Shown: piece by piece, positions 1-8,262 of the stretch
How the letters are laid out: each line of letters opens with the position of its first letter
Position numbering within the stretch: the first letter of the stretch is position 1
Origin: Spirosoma rigui
GTDB taxonomy: Bacteria; Bacteroidota; Bacteroidia; Cytophagales; Spirosomataceae
Length of the DNA: 64,000 bases
NCBI RefSeq assembly: GCF_002067135.1
Contig: NZ_CP020105.1
Span: 372,001-436,000 of the forward strand
Direction of reading: 5' to 3'
Translations under genes and position numbers: made by a program
The notes under the pieces: generated by a model
What the model was told of the DNA's origin: nothing
Database searches by the model: none
Seen by the model: the letters and a program-made list of their open reading frames with translations, nothing else

Positions 1-375
1 CGGCGACTGCCCGAAGAGCTGAAAGTTATAGGCCAGCCCCACGGAAAGCCCACCGAAGGCGATACTGAAGATCCAGGCCACTTGCAGTCCCGCCCGGAAT
101 AGGCGGTTTACCTGGCCGGGATCGTTCTGGCTGCTCGACCTGGACACCAGCGCGGCTACCACCGACAACCCGCCGACGCCAATGCAGGAAACCAGAAACG
201 ACAGCGAAGTCGCCAGACCAGCGGCTCCCAGCGGTACGGCCCCCAACAGCCGGCCCACAAACAAATTGTCGGTAACGCCCATGAGTACCACACCCAACTG
301 AGCAATAACAATGGGAACGCTCAGGCGAAATGTGTCGGTAAGTTCGGAGCGGTACGTGCGTAAAAAGCGGAGCAT
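1..375 (-). CDS. MATE family efflux transporter (N-terminal fragment)
   Basis: The minus strand is open from an ATG at 375 to the window edge, so only about 125 N-terminal residues are seen. They read MLRFLRTYRSELTDTFRLS followed by alternating hydrophobic helices, with VPIVIAQLGVVLMGVTDNLF and the Gly/Ala-rich second helix typical of the MATE (multidrug and toxin extrusion) fold, a 12-helix cation-coupled exporter of the inner membrane. The rest of the gene lies outside the window, so the substrate cannot be judged. It is divergent from the DUF4290 gene, with about 120 bp between the two starts. Family assignment is from sequence character only. Confidence 0.75.
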   Translation of the reverse strand, partial: MLRFLRTYRSELTDTFRLSVPIVIAQLGVVLMGVTDNLFVGRLLGAVPLGAAGLATSLSFLVSCIGVGGLSVVAALVSRSSSQNDPGQVNRLFRAGLQVAWIFSIAFGGLSVGLAYNFQLFGQSP

Positions 376-435
376 AAACGGAAAATGATACTCACTTGAC
401 AAAATCCGGGGGGCGGATGTTCCCCCAAATGGCAA

Positions 436-469
436 CTTGCGGATTTTGGCCTGATTGTTTGTACTTTTG
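436..469 (+). promoter_or_regulatory. Bacteroidota-type promoter for the DUF4290 gene
   Basis: A perfect -7 element TACTTTTG (462-469, consensus TAnnTTTG) is preceded at 22 bp by CTTG (436-439), a weak match to the -33 TTTG. It lies inside the longest possible reading frame of the next gene (396 onward), so translation must start downstream of it. Confidence 0.6.
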
Positions 470-494
470 TGTTACATCACGAATCGGTAAGCCC

Positions 495-1340
495 TTGAAA
501 GAATACGGCAGCAGTATGCAGAAGTTGGTTGACAACATGGTCAACATTGAGGACCGGGAAAAGCGTACCCGCTACGCCCACATCCTGGTTGAACTGATGC
601 GGCAAATTCACCCCAATATGAAGGATGGGCAGGACTACTACAATAAACTGTGGGACGACTTGTATATCATGTCTAATTTTACCCTCGACGTTGACAGCCC
701 CTACCCGCCCCCATCGGAGGAGGCACTGGGCAAGAAACCGCAGCGGGTTCCTTATAATACCCACCAGTTGCGCTTCAAACACTTCGGCCGTAATGTCGAT
801 CTGTTGATTGCCAAAGCCGTAGCGCTCGAAGAGCCCGAAGAACGGCGCGCTTTTGTGTCCTACCTGACCCGCCTGATGCGGACCTTCTATCAGGCCTGGA
901 ACAAAGAATCAGTAGAAGACGAGACGATCTACCAAAGCCTGATCGAGCTGTCGAACGGTAAACTAGCCAATGACATTAAACTCATTCGGGAAGAAGGACT
1001 CGTAGAAGCAACACCCCGCGAACGTACCGGCGACCAGGTTCAGCCCCAGCGGATCAGCAACGTATCTACCAATCAGGGCCTGCGCAACAACCGCGATGGT
1101 GGGTCCCGCAACCAGGGCCGGCCCAACAACGGCGGCCGCGATGGGAATCAACGCAATCAGGGACGACCCAACAACAACGGACGTGACGGAAACTCGGGGC
1201 CAAACCGGAACGGCGGCCCCCGCAATTTCGGCAATAACAATTCGGGGCGCGATGGCGGCTCCCCGCGCCCCAACAATGGCGGACCACGCGACGGCGGTTC
1301 AGGCCCAAATCGCACGAATAACGACCGCAGAAGGCGGTAG
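495..1340 (+). CDS. DUF4290 domain-containing protein with disordered Asn/Gly/Arg-rich tail
   Basis: The N-terminal two thirds (EYGSSMQKLVDNMVNIEDRE and onward, to about residue 170) match the DUF4290 family, a Bacteroidota-specific conserved protein of unknown function. The frame is open back to 396, but a promoter -7 box at 462-469 argues for a start after it. TTG at 495 gives a family-like N-terminus (KEYGSSMQK), and ATG at 516 is the alternative. The last 80 or so residues are low complexity, with repeated units such as NQGRPNNGGRDGN and RNGGPRNFGNNNSGRDGG, basic and aromatic-poor, like RGG-type disordered RNA-binding tails. It precedes murA on the same strand with a repeat-rich gap of about 90 bp. 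Family call is good; the RNA-binding idea is inference. Confidence 0.8.
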   Translation: MKEYGSSMQKLVDNMVNIEDREKRTRYAHILVELMRQIHPNMKDGQDYYNKLWDDLYIMSNFTLDVDSPYPPPSEEALGKKPQRVPYNTHQLRFKHFGRNVDLLIAKAVALEEPEERRAFVSYLTRLMRTFYQAWNKESVEDETIYQSLIELSNGKLANDIKLIREEGLVEATPRERTGDQVQPQRISNVSTNQGLRNNRDGGSRNQGRPNNGGRDGNQRNQGRPNNNGRDGNSGPNRNGGPRNFGNNNSGRDGGSPRPNNGGPRDGGSGPNRTNNDRRRR

Positions 1341-1344
1341 TTGT

Positions 1345-1428
1345 TCCAGGATGAGTCATGAGTGATAAGCGATGAGTGCTTACTCTCGTTTCTCATCGAT
1401 TAGTACTCATAATTCATCACGATTATCA
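1345..1428. repeat. Degenerate short-unit inverted repeat between DUF4290 gene and murA
   Basis: Units of the form GATGAGTN recur on the left side (1352-1376, e.g. GATGAGTCATGAGTGATAAG) and their complements on the right (TCATCG, TACTCAT, ATTCATCACG up to 1421), giving an imperfect hairpin just upstream of the murA start. It resembles in design, not in exact sequence, the elements at 19077, 29484 and 38967. Confidence 0.4.
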
Positions 1429-2736
1429 ATGGCATCATTTCAAATTACAGGTGGGCGCAAGCTCAACGGTGAACTCATTCCTCAGGGAGCGAAAAACGAA
1501 GCACTGCAAATTCTGTGCGCTGTTCTGCTGACCAAAGAACCCATCACCATTCATAACATCCCGGGCATCCGCGACGTCAATCAGCTGATCGAACTGCTGG
1601 GCGATCTGGGCGTTTGGGTTACCCGCATCGGCGAAAGTTCGTACCGCTTTCAAGCGTCGGATGTTAATCTCGATTACCTCGAAACCGATACGTACAAGCG
1701 GAAAGCGGCTGCCCTGCGCGGGTCGGTTATGCTGCTTGGACCCATGCTCGCCCGTTTCAAGAAAGGCCGGATTCCCCGGCCGGGTGGTGACAAAATCGGT
1801 CGCCGTCGGCTGGATACCCACTTCCTAGGATTCGAAAAGCTGGGCGCTCAGTTCAACTACGACGCTAACGACGGCGGTTACTATAAGGTCGACGCCAGCA
1901 ACCTGCGGGGTGCCTACATGCTGCTCGACGAAGCCTCGGTGACGGGAACGGCCAACGTACTGATGGCGGCTGTGATGGCCGAAGGGACTACCCAGATTTA
2001 CAACGCAGCCTGTGAGCCATACCTCCAGCAGCTGAGCAAAATGCTCAATAGCATGGGGGCCAAGGTTACGGGTGTCGGCTCCAACCTGCTCACTATCGAA
2101 GGCGTATCCGAGCTGCACGGTACCGAACATACGATGCTGCCCGACATGATCGAGATTGGTTCGTTCATTGGTATGGCCGCCATGACCCAGTCGGAGATCA
2201 CGATCAAAAATTGCCGGATTCCGGAGCTGGGTATTATCCCCGATCAGTTCAAACGGCTGGGTATCCAGATGGAATTCCGGGGCGACGATATTTTCATTCC
2301 CGCTCAGGAACACTACCAGATTGAAAGTTTTCTGGACGGCGGCATGATGACCGTTTCGGATGCCCCCTGGCCCGGCTTCACGCCCGATCTGCTCAGCATC
2401 GTACTCGTTACGGCCGTACAGGCGCAGGGAACGCTGCTCATTCACCAGAAAATGTTCGAGAGCCGGCTGTTCTTCGTCGATAAGCTGATCGACATGGGCG
2501 CGCAGATCATTCTCTGCGATCCGCACCGCGCTACCGTCGTTGGTCTGAACCGGCAGCTACCTTTGAAAGGCATCCGCATGTCGTCGCCTGATATTCGGGC
2601 GGGCGTAGCGCTGCTGATCGCGGCTATGTCGGCAAAAGGCACCAGCATCATTGACAACATCGAGCAGATCGACCGGGGCTATCAACATATCGATACCCGA
2701 CTCAATGCCATCGGCGCGGAAATCATCCGCTTATAA
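1429..2736 (+). CDS. murA: UDP-N-acetylglucosamine 1-carboxyvinyltransferase (MurA)
   Basis: Catalyses transfer of enolpyruvate from PEP to UDP-GlcNAc, the first committed step of peptidoglycan synthesis, in the cytoplasm. The protein of 435 aa has the EPSP-synthase double-domain fold signature: K22-N23 in PQGAKNEALQ, a flexible loop RPGGDKIGRRRLDTH (about residues 117-131) and a C-terminal RGYQHIDTRL. In the loop the usual nucleophile position (Cys115 in E. coli, context GGC.IG) is Asp121 here, the substitution known from naturally fosfomycin-resistant MurA such as that of Mycobacterium. The frame is open from 1372, but ATG 1429 gives the normal MASFQITGG start, and the upstream part is repeat DNA. 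It is followed by a clear terminator. Confidence 0.96.
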   Translation: MASFQITGGRKLNGELIPQGAKNEALQILCAVLLTKEPITIHNIPGIRDVNQLIELLGDLGVWVTRIGESSYRFQASDVNLDYLETDTYKRKAAALRGSVMLLGPMLARFKKGRIPRPGGDKIGRRRLDTHFLGFEKLGAQFNYDANDGGYYKVDASNLRGAYMLLDEASVTGTANVLMAAVMAEGTTQIYNAACEPYLQQLSKMLNSMGAKVTGVGSNLLTIEGVSELHGTEHTMLPDMIEIGSFIGMAAMTQSEITIKNCRIPELGIIPDQFKRLGIQMEFRGDDIFIPAQEHYQIESFLDGGMMTVSDAPWPGFTPDLLSIVLVTAVQAQGTLLIHQKMFESRLFFVDKLIDMGAQIILCDPHRATVVGLNRQLPLKGIRMSSPDIRAGVALLIAAMSAKGTSIIDNIEQIDRGYQHIDTRLNAIGAEIIRL

Positions 2737-2743
2737 TACCCTT

Positions 2744-2799
2744 AAAACGCTGGTATCTGCGTGCTCCACAGTGGTAACGCGCGGCTACCAGCGTTTTTT
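2744..2799 (+). terminator. Rho-independent terminator of murA
   Basis: AAAACGCTGGTA (2744-2755) pairs perfectly with TACCAGCGTTTT (2786-2797) and is followed by more T. The loop is about 30 nt and may itself fold. It is placed 8 bp after the murA stop. Confidence 0.8.
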
Positions 2800-2810
2800 C
2801 ATGCCGAATC

Positions 2811-3953
2811 ATGCAGCTTCTCAAACTGTATGCGCTTGCTACACTCCTGCTTTTTTCCACCTGCAAGCGTCGTCCCGGTCCCGAACCGGATAAAAATGCG
2901 CTGGTCTTCATTGGGACAGACTCACCTTCGCAGGGTACCCTGTACGCCCTGGATGCGAATACGGGCCAGCCTAAATGGACATTTGAAACAACGAATTACA
3001 TGCCCAGTAGTCCCACCGTTGCTGGCCGTACGGTCTATGCAGCCAGTGATGACGGGTTTTTGTATGCCTTTGACGTTGATACGGGTGTGCAGCGCTGGCG
3101 TTTCAACATTGGCGGCTACATCGTCTCCAGCCCTACCGTAGCCAATGGGGTTGTGTACATAGCCGGGGGTAACGACGGCAAGCTATACGCTATCGATGCC
3201 AACCTAGGAACCGAAAAGTGGAGTACTTCGGTGAAGGGGGCGGCAAACCTGTCGACGAGTATCATCAGTAGTCCGCTGCTGGTCGACAACCTGGTTTACA
3301 TTGGTAGTGTCAGCGGACGCCTGTCAGCCGTCAATGCAGCGACCGGCGCGCTGGTCTGGCAGTTCACCGCCCGCGACAGCACACCAATCATGGCCGGATC
3401 GACTACGCAGAACGGTATCATCTACACCTCTAGTCTAACCACCGTCTATGCACTCAATGCCCAAACGGGCGCTCTTTTGTGGGAATACGACACTGGCTTT
3501 CCCGCTACCAACAGCAGTCCAACGCTGTACGACGGCGTTTTATACGTCAATGTGCAGGACCTTGAACTGGTTGCGCTCGATGCCCCATCTGGGCGGCTCC
3601 TGTGGAAGCTGCCCATTCAGTCGGGGGCCGTATCGGCAAGCCGGCGTTCGAGTCCGGTGGTTCAGGATGGTATCCTCTACATGGCTAACACGGACTTGAA
3701 TCTGTATGCTATTGATCTTAGCCGCAAACAGATCAAGTGGAAACTGCGTACGGGTGCCGTTTATATGGTTTCCAGCCCCGTAATAGCCAACGGTATTATT
3801 TATTTGGGCGGAGATAAGCTGTATGCGGTCAACGCGTCGGATGGAACCGTACAATGGACCTATCGCACCAATGCAGGGATGGACGCTTCAGCCTGTGTGC
3901 TGACAACTAAGGGGAATGTCTATCATTCGGGAATAAGCGGAGTAACACGGTAA
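2811..3953 (+). CDS. PQQ-like beta-propeller repeat lipoprotein
   Basis: Protein of 380 aa with a short hydrophobic N-terminus ending in LLLFSTC (Cys18), a plausible though imperfect lipobox, so probably an envelope lipoprotein. The body consists of eight similar blades, each with a core such as LYALDANTGQPKW, LYAFDVDTGVQRW, LYAIDANLGTEKW, LSAVNAATGALVW, VYALNAQTGALLW, LVALDAPSGRLLW, LYAIDLSRKQIKW and LYAVNASDGTVQW. This predicts an eight-bladed PQQ/BamB-type propeller. No quinoprotein dehydrogenase active-site motif or haem site was seen, so a binding or assembly role is more likely than redox catalysis, but the ligand is unknown. It stands alone between the murA terminator and the next gene. 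Confidence 0.85.
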   Translation: MQLLKLYALATLLLFSTCKRRPGPEPDKNALVFIGTDSPSQGTLYALDANTGQPKWTFETTNYMPSSPTVAGRTVYAASDDGFLYAFDVDTGVQRWRFNIGGYIVSSPTVANGVVYIAGGNDGKLYAIDANLGTEKWSTSVKGAANLSTSIISSPLLVDNLVYIGSVSGRLSAVNAATGALVWQFTARDSTPIMAGSTTQNGIIYTSSLTTVYALNAQTGALLWEYDTGFPATNSSPTLYDGVLYVNVQDLELVALDAPSGRLLWKLPIQSGAVSASRRSSPVVQDGILYMANTDLNLYAIDLSRKQIKWKLRTGAVYMVSSPVIANGIIYLGGDKLYAVNASDGTVQWTYRTNAGMDASACVLTTKGNVYHSGISGVTR

Positions 3954-4131
3954 ACGTCGCGTCGATGTGCTACGTACCCCCGGCTACCGTTGACCCCAGG
4001 GCCGTTTTATTACAACGGGTCTGGCCAGACCACTAGAGCCGATCGTTTCCGTTTCGTTCAGGTGTTACTAAACCTTTCTCTACTTTAGCGGTCTTATTAC
4101 TGAATTTCGCACAAATCAACCAAGTAGGACT

Positions 4132-4794
4132 ATGAAGACGAAAAACACACCCATCAAACACCAGGCGGTTCTAGTACTGACGGCCAGTCTGCTTTTTAGT
4201 TCAATGTTTGCCTGTGCGCAGGCTAGACCCATGTCGTCGACTACGGCCGCCCGCGTGGGTGTTCAGCCCGACCCAGCCAAAACAGCTCTGCTCCAGCCGA
4301 TGCAGCAGATGGTAACGAAACTGAAGAAACTACAGGCGACCGGCGACCCTGATTTTGACTATGCCTTACAGGCAAAGACGCACGTGCAGGGCGAACAGGA
4401 TTTTCTCAAACAAGCCGCGCAGAGCAGCAAAGATTCAACGGTGAAAAACATGATTCAATCGTTGATGACAAGCACACAGGCAGACATATCCCTACTGGAT
4501 GGCACCATGCGCCAGATCAAGCCGGCCCGGCCGAACCAGGCTTATACCCAGCAGCAAAGCCGTAACATCGAAGCCATTAACCTGAAACTTCAGCAGACGG
4601 GCAGCAGCGACAAACTAACCAGCGATGTTGACAAGAACGTAGTGGCGCTGCTGGCCGATCATCAGCAGGATGCTATCGATATGGCCAACACGTACCTGCA
4701 GTATGGTAAAAACGCCACGCTCCGTACCTACGCAACCCAACTGGTAGAGAAAGCCACCTCACAGCGGGCCCGGCTGGCTGCCATGCCTAAATAA
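4132..4794 (+). CDS. DUF305/ferritin-like helical exported protein
   Basis: Protein of 220 aa with a signal peptide (hydrophobic 13-28). It ends in MFAC-AQA, so it could be a lipoprotein (Cys28) or be cut after AQA. The mature part is helical with two related halves: DPDFDYALQAKTHVQGEQDF and, later, VALLADHQQDAIDMANTYLQ. Both resemble the DUF305 pattern, where D..F...M..HH..A..MA is followed by Q..E. The paired His of DUF305 is reduced to single His here, so metal binding is uncertain. A weak -7-like TACTTTAG lies at 4081-4088. The family call is from pattern only; DUF4142 would be the other candidate. Confidence 0.6.
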   Translation: MKTKNTPIKHQAVLVLTASLLFSSMFACAQARPMSSTTAARVGVQPDPAKTALLQPMQQMVTKLKKLQATGDPDFDYALQAKTHVQGEQDFLKQAAQSSKDSTVKNMIQSLMTSTQADISLLDGTMRQIKPARPNQAYTQQQSRNIEAINLKLQQTGSSDKLTSDVDKNVVALLADHQQDAIDMANTYLQYGKNATLRTYATQLVEKATSQRARLAAMPK

Positions 4795-4804
4795 GAACGA
4801 GTTG

Positions 4805-4872
4805 GTACAAAAAGGGCCAGGGGGTAGAAACCGGTTATCGAACTGGTTTCTACCCCCTGGCCCTTTTTGTAC
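4805..4872. terminator. Very long perfect hairpin, terminator
   Basis: The left arm at 4805-4832 pairs without mismatch over 28 bp with 4845-4872. The stem then continues through GGTT/AACT (one G-T pair) to a 4-nt loop ATCG at 4837-4840. The outer part has A5 on the left and T5 on the right, so it would work as a terminator in both directions. Confidence 0.85.
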
Positions 4873-5306
4873 TGAAAAAATGAACGGTACCCTTAGAACA
4901 GGAAAAGTGTAACGCTATTCATTACATAGCTTCTTTTTACAGGGAATCGTCCCAGGCTTCGGTCATATTCTGTTAAGGAAATCCTTCGATGGTTGAGGGA
5001 CTCTCCAAGTGGTGTATGATTTCGTCCCCGGCACAGATCGTTGATGGAACGCCGGGACTCGTATTGCCCGTCATCCGCCCCCTCTGCCCCCACCGTTTAC
5101 ATACCCAATTGTGGTGGTTTTGCCGGCTTTTGTCGATTCGACTCAAGTGCTCTTTTGGGCAGTAAACCTCGCCTGCGTAATTTGCTGCTGTTGTGCCAGC
5201 AGGTGCTCTACAACTACACTTCGCTGCATTTCGCGTATCCGTGGTCCCTTTCTCTGCTGGCTACTATTTGTTTGCCTTTTTCAAAACCACCTTCACTGCA
5301 TCGCCT
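4873..5306. other. Non-coding region, 434 bp
   Basis: Short open frames on both strands here have no family character. No clear -7 box (TAnnTTTG) was found; the nearest is a one-base-longer TACTATTTG near 5263. It probably holds the promoter of the following SAM hydrolase-like gene. Nothing else is seen. Confidence 0.5.
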
Positions 5307-6208
5307 ATGCAAATTATTTACAGACTACTGATCGTGTTGGGTGTGTGCATTACACCCTTGGCGAAAGGTCAAAATGGTATCGTTGTTTTTCAGTCCGACT
5401 TTGGATTGAAAGATGGGGCCGTATCGGCCATGAAAGGCGTCGCGCTGGGCGTATCCCCAGCACAGCACTTAAGCTGGAAGATCTTACCCACGAAATTCCC
5501 GCCTACAACATATGGGAAGCCGCCTACCGGTTGTACCAGACCGTTCCCTACTACCCAAAAGGAACCGTGTTCGTTTCTGTCTGCGATCCCGGCGTCGGTA
5601 CCGAACGGCGGTCGGTCGTGATGCTCACCAGGTCGGGGCACTACGTCGTTACGCCCGACAATGGTACGCTTACGCTACTGGCCGAACACCTCGGCATTGC
5701 CGAAATCCGGCAAATCGACGAAGCCACGAATCGACTTAAAAACTCGGGGGCGTCCTACACCTTTCACGGTCGTGATGTTTATGCCTACACCGCTGCCCGC
5801 CTGGCGGCATGCGTCATCCAATTTCAGCAGATAGGCCCCAAATTAGCCTCTGATGTCGTACGGCTGGATTACCAGAAAGCAACCTACGAAGAGGGAGTTG
5901 TGCGGGGTAACATTCCGGTACTCGATGTTCAGTATGGCAACGTCTGGAGTAATATTCCCCGGACGCTGATTGATCAGTTGGGCGTGAAGGCGGGCGGGTC
6001 GGTACGCGTCCAGATTCTCCACGGCAAAACTCCTTTATACGACAAGACGATTCCGTTAGTGAACACGTTCGGGGAAGCTGCACTGGGCGACGATGTAGCG
6101 TACATGAATAGCCTGCTCAACTTTTCAGTTGCCGTTAACCAGGGCAACTTTTCAGAGAAGTACAAAGTATTCAGTGGCCCTGACTGGAGCATTGTTGTGC
6201 GAAAGTGA
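5307..6208 (+). pseudogene. SAM hydrolase / chlorinase-fluorinase family (DUF62) gene, frameshifted
   Basis: The product would belong to the SAM hydroxide adenosyltransferase/halogenase family. The N-terminal part from ATG 5307 has a signal-like segment, then IVVFQSDFGLKDGAVSAMKG. After about 50 residues the frame shifts, and the second frame continues ALKLEDLTHEIPAYNIWEAA, CDPGVGTERRSVV, TPDNGTLT and TFHGRDVYAYTAA to the stop at 6206-6208, with conserved Asp/Arg/His positions present. One missing base in CCCC at 5455-5458 (five C would give VSPSTALKL) explains the break. The homopolymer context makes a sequencing error as likely as real decay. The signal-like N-terminus (to about residue 20, ending AKG) suggests export, which is unusual if SAM is the substrate. 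Confidence 0.8.
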
Positions 6209-6241
6209 GTGTCGTACCAACCGGGGTAGTCGGTACGACAC
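6209..6241. terminator. Hairpin between convergent genes
   Basis: GTGTCGTACC (6209-6218) pairs with GGTACGACAC (6232-6241) around a 13-nt loop. It lies between the SAM hydrolase-like gene and the convergent ABC transporter and touches the latter's stop codon, so it probably serves both. Confidence 0.6.
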
Positions 6242-8074
6242 TTAAACGCCCTGCATAGTGCTCAGCCGGCGATAGAATCCTTCGTCGAGCGTTAGCAGTT
6301 CGTCGTGCTGACCACGCTCAACGATGCGGCCCTGATTGACCACCAGAATCTCGTCGGCATGCTGGATGGTACTGAGTCGGTGCGCAATCACCAGCGTCGT
6401 CCGATTCGCCATCAGGCGCGTCAACGCTTCCTGCACGAGTTTTTCCGACTCGGTATCGAGTGCCGATGTGGCTTCGTCGAGAATCAGAATTGGCGGGTTT
6501 TTCAGGATAGCGCGGGCAATGCTGATCCGCTGCCGCTGACCGCCGGACAGCTTCCCGCCCCGGTCGCCAATGATCGTCTGGTAACCGTCACCCTGCGCCA
6601 TAATGAAGTCATGGGCATTGGCAATCCGGGCCGCTTCCATCACCTGGGCCTCGGTAGCGGGCGTCCCGAACGCGATGTTATTGAAGATCGTATCGTTGAA
6701 CAGGATACTTTCCTGTGTAACAATGCCCATCTGTCCCCGTAGCGACGCCATTGTACAGTCGCGCAGATCGACACCGTCAATCAGAATCTGACCGTCGGTG
6801 GGATCATAAAACCGCGGAATAAGGTCGGCAATGGTCGACTTGCCCCCACCCGACGACCCGACGAGCGCAATGGTCTTTCCCTTTTCCAGATCGAAGCTAA
6901 CATCGCGCAGAACGGGCGTCTCGGGGTTGTAGGCAAACGATACGTTCTGCACCGAAATGCGGTCCTGAAAACCGGACAGCACTACGGCACCGGGTTTATC
7001 CCGGATAGACGACTGTGTGTCGATGAGTTCGAGGACCCGTTCGCCCGAGGCCACGCCCCGCTGCGAGCCGCTGAACGCATTGGAGATGTCTTTGGCCGGC
7101 CGGGTCACCTGCGAAAAAATGGCAATGTAAGCAATGAACTCAGCCGCCGTCAGATCTGACTGACCGCTGAGCACCAGCGAGCCGCCATACAGCAAAATCC
7201 CCGACACGACAGCTACGCCCATTACCTCAGAGAAGGGCGAGGCCAGTTCGCGCCGGTAAGCCAGCGAGCGCACCGCCTGCCGGTAGCCTTCGTTTTCGGC
7301 CCGGAATTTATCCAGAATGAATCCTTCGGCGACAAAACCTTTCACCACCCGCATTCCCCCAAAGGTTTCATCGAGCAAACTTACCAGGCTGCTCAATCGC
7401 TGCTGCCCGGCCTGCGCGTCGCGCTTCATCCGCCGAACGAGCGTGGCAATGAATCCCCCCGACAGCGGAATGACAACGATAGCGAACAGTGTCAGCTTGA
7501 CCGAAATGCTGAGCAATGCGATGATATACCCAATCAGCAGGAACACTTCTTTGGAAGCCGCCGACATGGTGTTGGCAATTGAGTTTTCGACTTCCTGTAC
7601 GTCGGAGGTGGTGCGGGAAATGAGATTGCCTTTGCGCTCGTTGGAGAAAAAGCCGAGGTGAAGCTGGAGCGTTTGCGCAAAAACGGCCTCCCGCAGCCGG
7701 GCCACCATGCGGGCTTTGAACGTTTCCAGCTGCCGCACCGACAGGTATTTAAACAGGTTGCTGAACAACACCGAAGCGACAATAACGCCACACACAAACT
7801 GCAGTGCCCCCACCTTGCCATAATCCCGGAATATCTGGGCGAAATAGTAGCTGAACGCACTGGCGGGCGAGCTGGTCAGCGAGGGGGCTGGCTGACTCAG
7901 CAGGGTGCGCAGCTGCGCGGAGTCGACCTTGTCAAACAGGATGCTGAGCAGGGGAATCAGCAGCGTAAAATTCAGTACACCAAACACACTGGCCATGAGC
8001 GACGTGAACACGAAGGGCGTCAGGAATCGCCCCAGCGGTTTGGCAAACGAAAGTAATCGAAAGTAAGTCTTCAT
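6242..8074 (-). CDS. ABC exporter, fused permease and ATPase (MsbA-like)
   Basis: About 610 aa half-transporter that would dimerise in the inner membrane. The N-terminal six-helix exporter domain (residues 1-330) is followed by a nucleotide-binding domain with Walker A GSSGGGKST, signature KLSGGQRQR, Walker B ILILDEATSALD and switch His VIAHRLSTI. This layout fits MsbA/lipid or multidrug exporters; in Bacteroidota such genes commonly flip lipid A-core. The frame is open from 8203, but ATG 8074 (MKTYFRLLSFAKPLG) lies 8 bp after a -7 promoter box, so it is taken as start. Substrate is inference. It is too far from the lasso cluster (37 kb) to be assigned as its exporter. Confidence 0.92.
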   Translation of the reverse strand: MKTYFRLLSFAKPLGRFLTPFVFTSLMASVFGVLNFTLLIPLLSILFDKVDSAQLRTLLSQPAPSLTSSPASAFSYYFAQIFRDYGKVGALQFVCGVIVASVLFSNLFKYLSVRQLETFKARMVARLREAVFAQTLQLHLGFFSNERKGNLISRTTSDVQEVENSIANTMSAASKEVFLLIGYIIALLSISVKLTLFAIVVIPLSGGFIATLVRRMKRDAQAGQQRLSSLVSLLDETFGGMRVVKGFVAEGFILDKFRAENEGYRQAVRSLAYRRELASPFSEVMGVAVVSGILLYGGSLVLSGQSDLTAAEFIAYIAIFSQVTRPAKDISNAFSGSQRGVASGERVLELIDTQSSIRDKPGAVVLSGFQDRISVQNVSFAYNPETPVLRDVSFDLEKGKTIALVGSSGGGKSTIADLIPRFYDPTDGQILIDGVDLRDCTMASLRGQMGIVTQESILFNDTIFNNIAFGTPATEAQVMEAARIANAHDFIMAQGDGYQTIIGDRGGKLSGGQRQRISIARAILKNPPILILDEATSALDTESEKLVQEALTRLMANRTTLVIAHRLSTIQHADEILVVNQGRIVERGQHDELLTLDEGFYRRLSTMQGV

Positions 8075-8082
8075 TGTTGACA

Positions 8083-8090
8083 CAAAGGTA
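8083..8090 (-). promoter_or_regulatory. -7 promoter element of the ABC exporter gene
   Basis: On the minus strand the sequence reads TACCTTTG, a perfect TAnnTTTG box, 8 bp upstream of the ATG at 8074. No good -33 TTTG is seen at the right distance. The mRNA would have almost no leader. Confidence 0.5.
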
Positions 8091-8262
8091 CGGCGCAAAT
8101 ACCGTTTCACTACCGGTTCACCGATATCGCGACCAGCGCACGAGTATGCAGAATAGATTGGCTGCCGGCTTAGCGATGAATGACCAGCCGGGCCCGAACG
8201 CATTACCGACGGCTATCATCTATCTGACCCATGCCTGATTCCGTTGCGTATAATCAACCAGA

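Noticed and set aside
396..494. Coding extension of the DUF4290 gene
   Set aside because: It contains the -7 promoter box and no family sequence.
1096..1365. Second gene overlapping the DUF4290 tail
   Set aside because: Arises from the repetitive Asn/Gly codons in another frame.
6242..8074. Exporter of the lasso peptide
   Set aside because: It lies 37 kb away with MsbA-like context; no link to the cluster.
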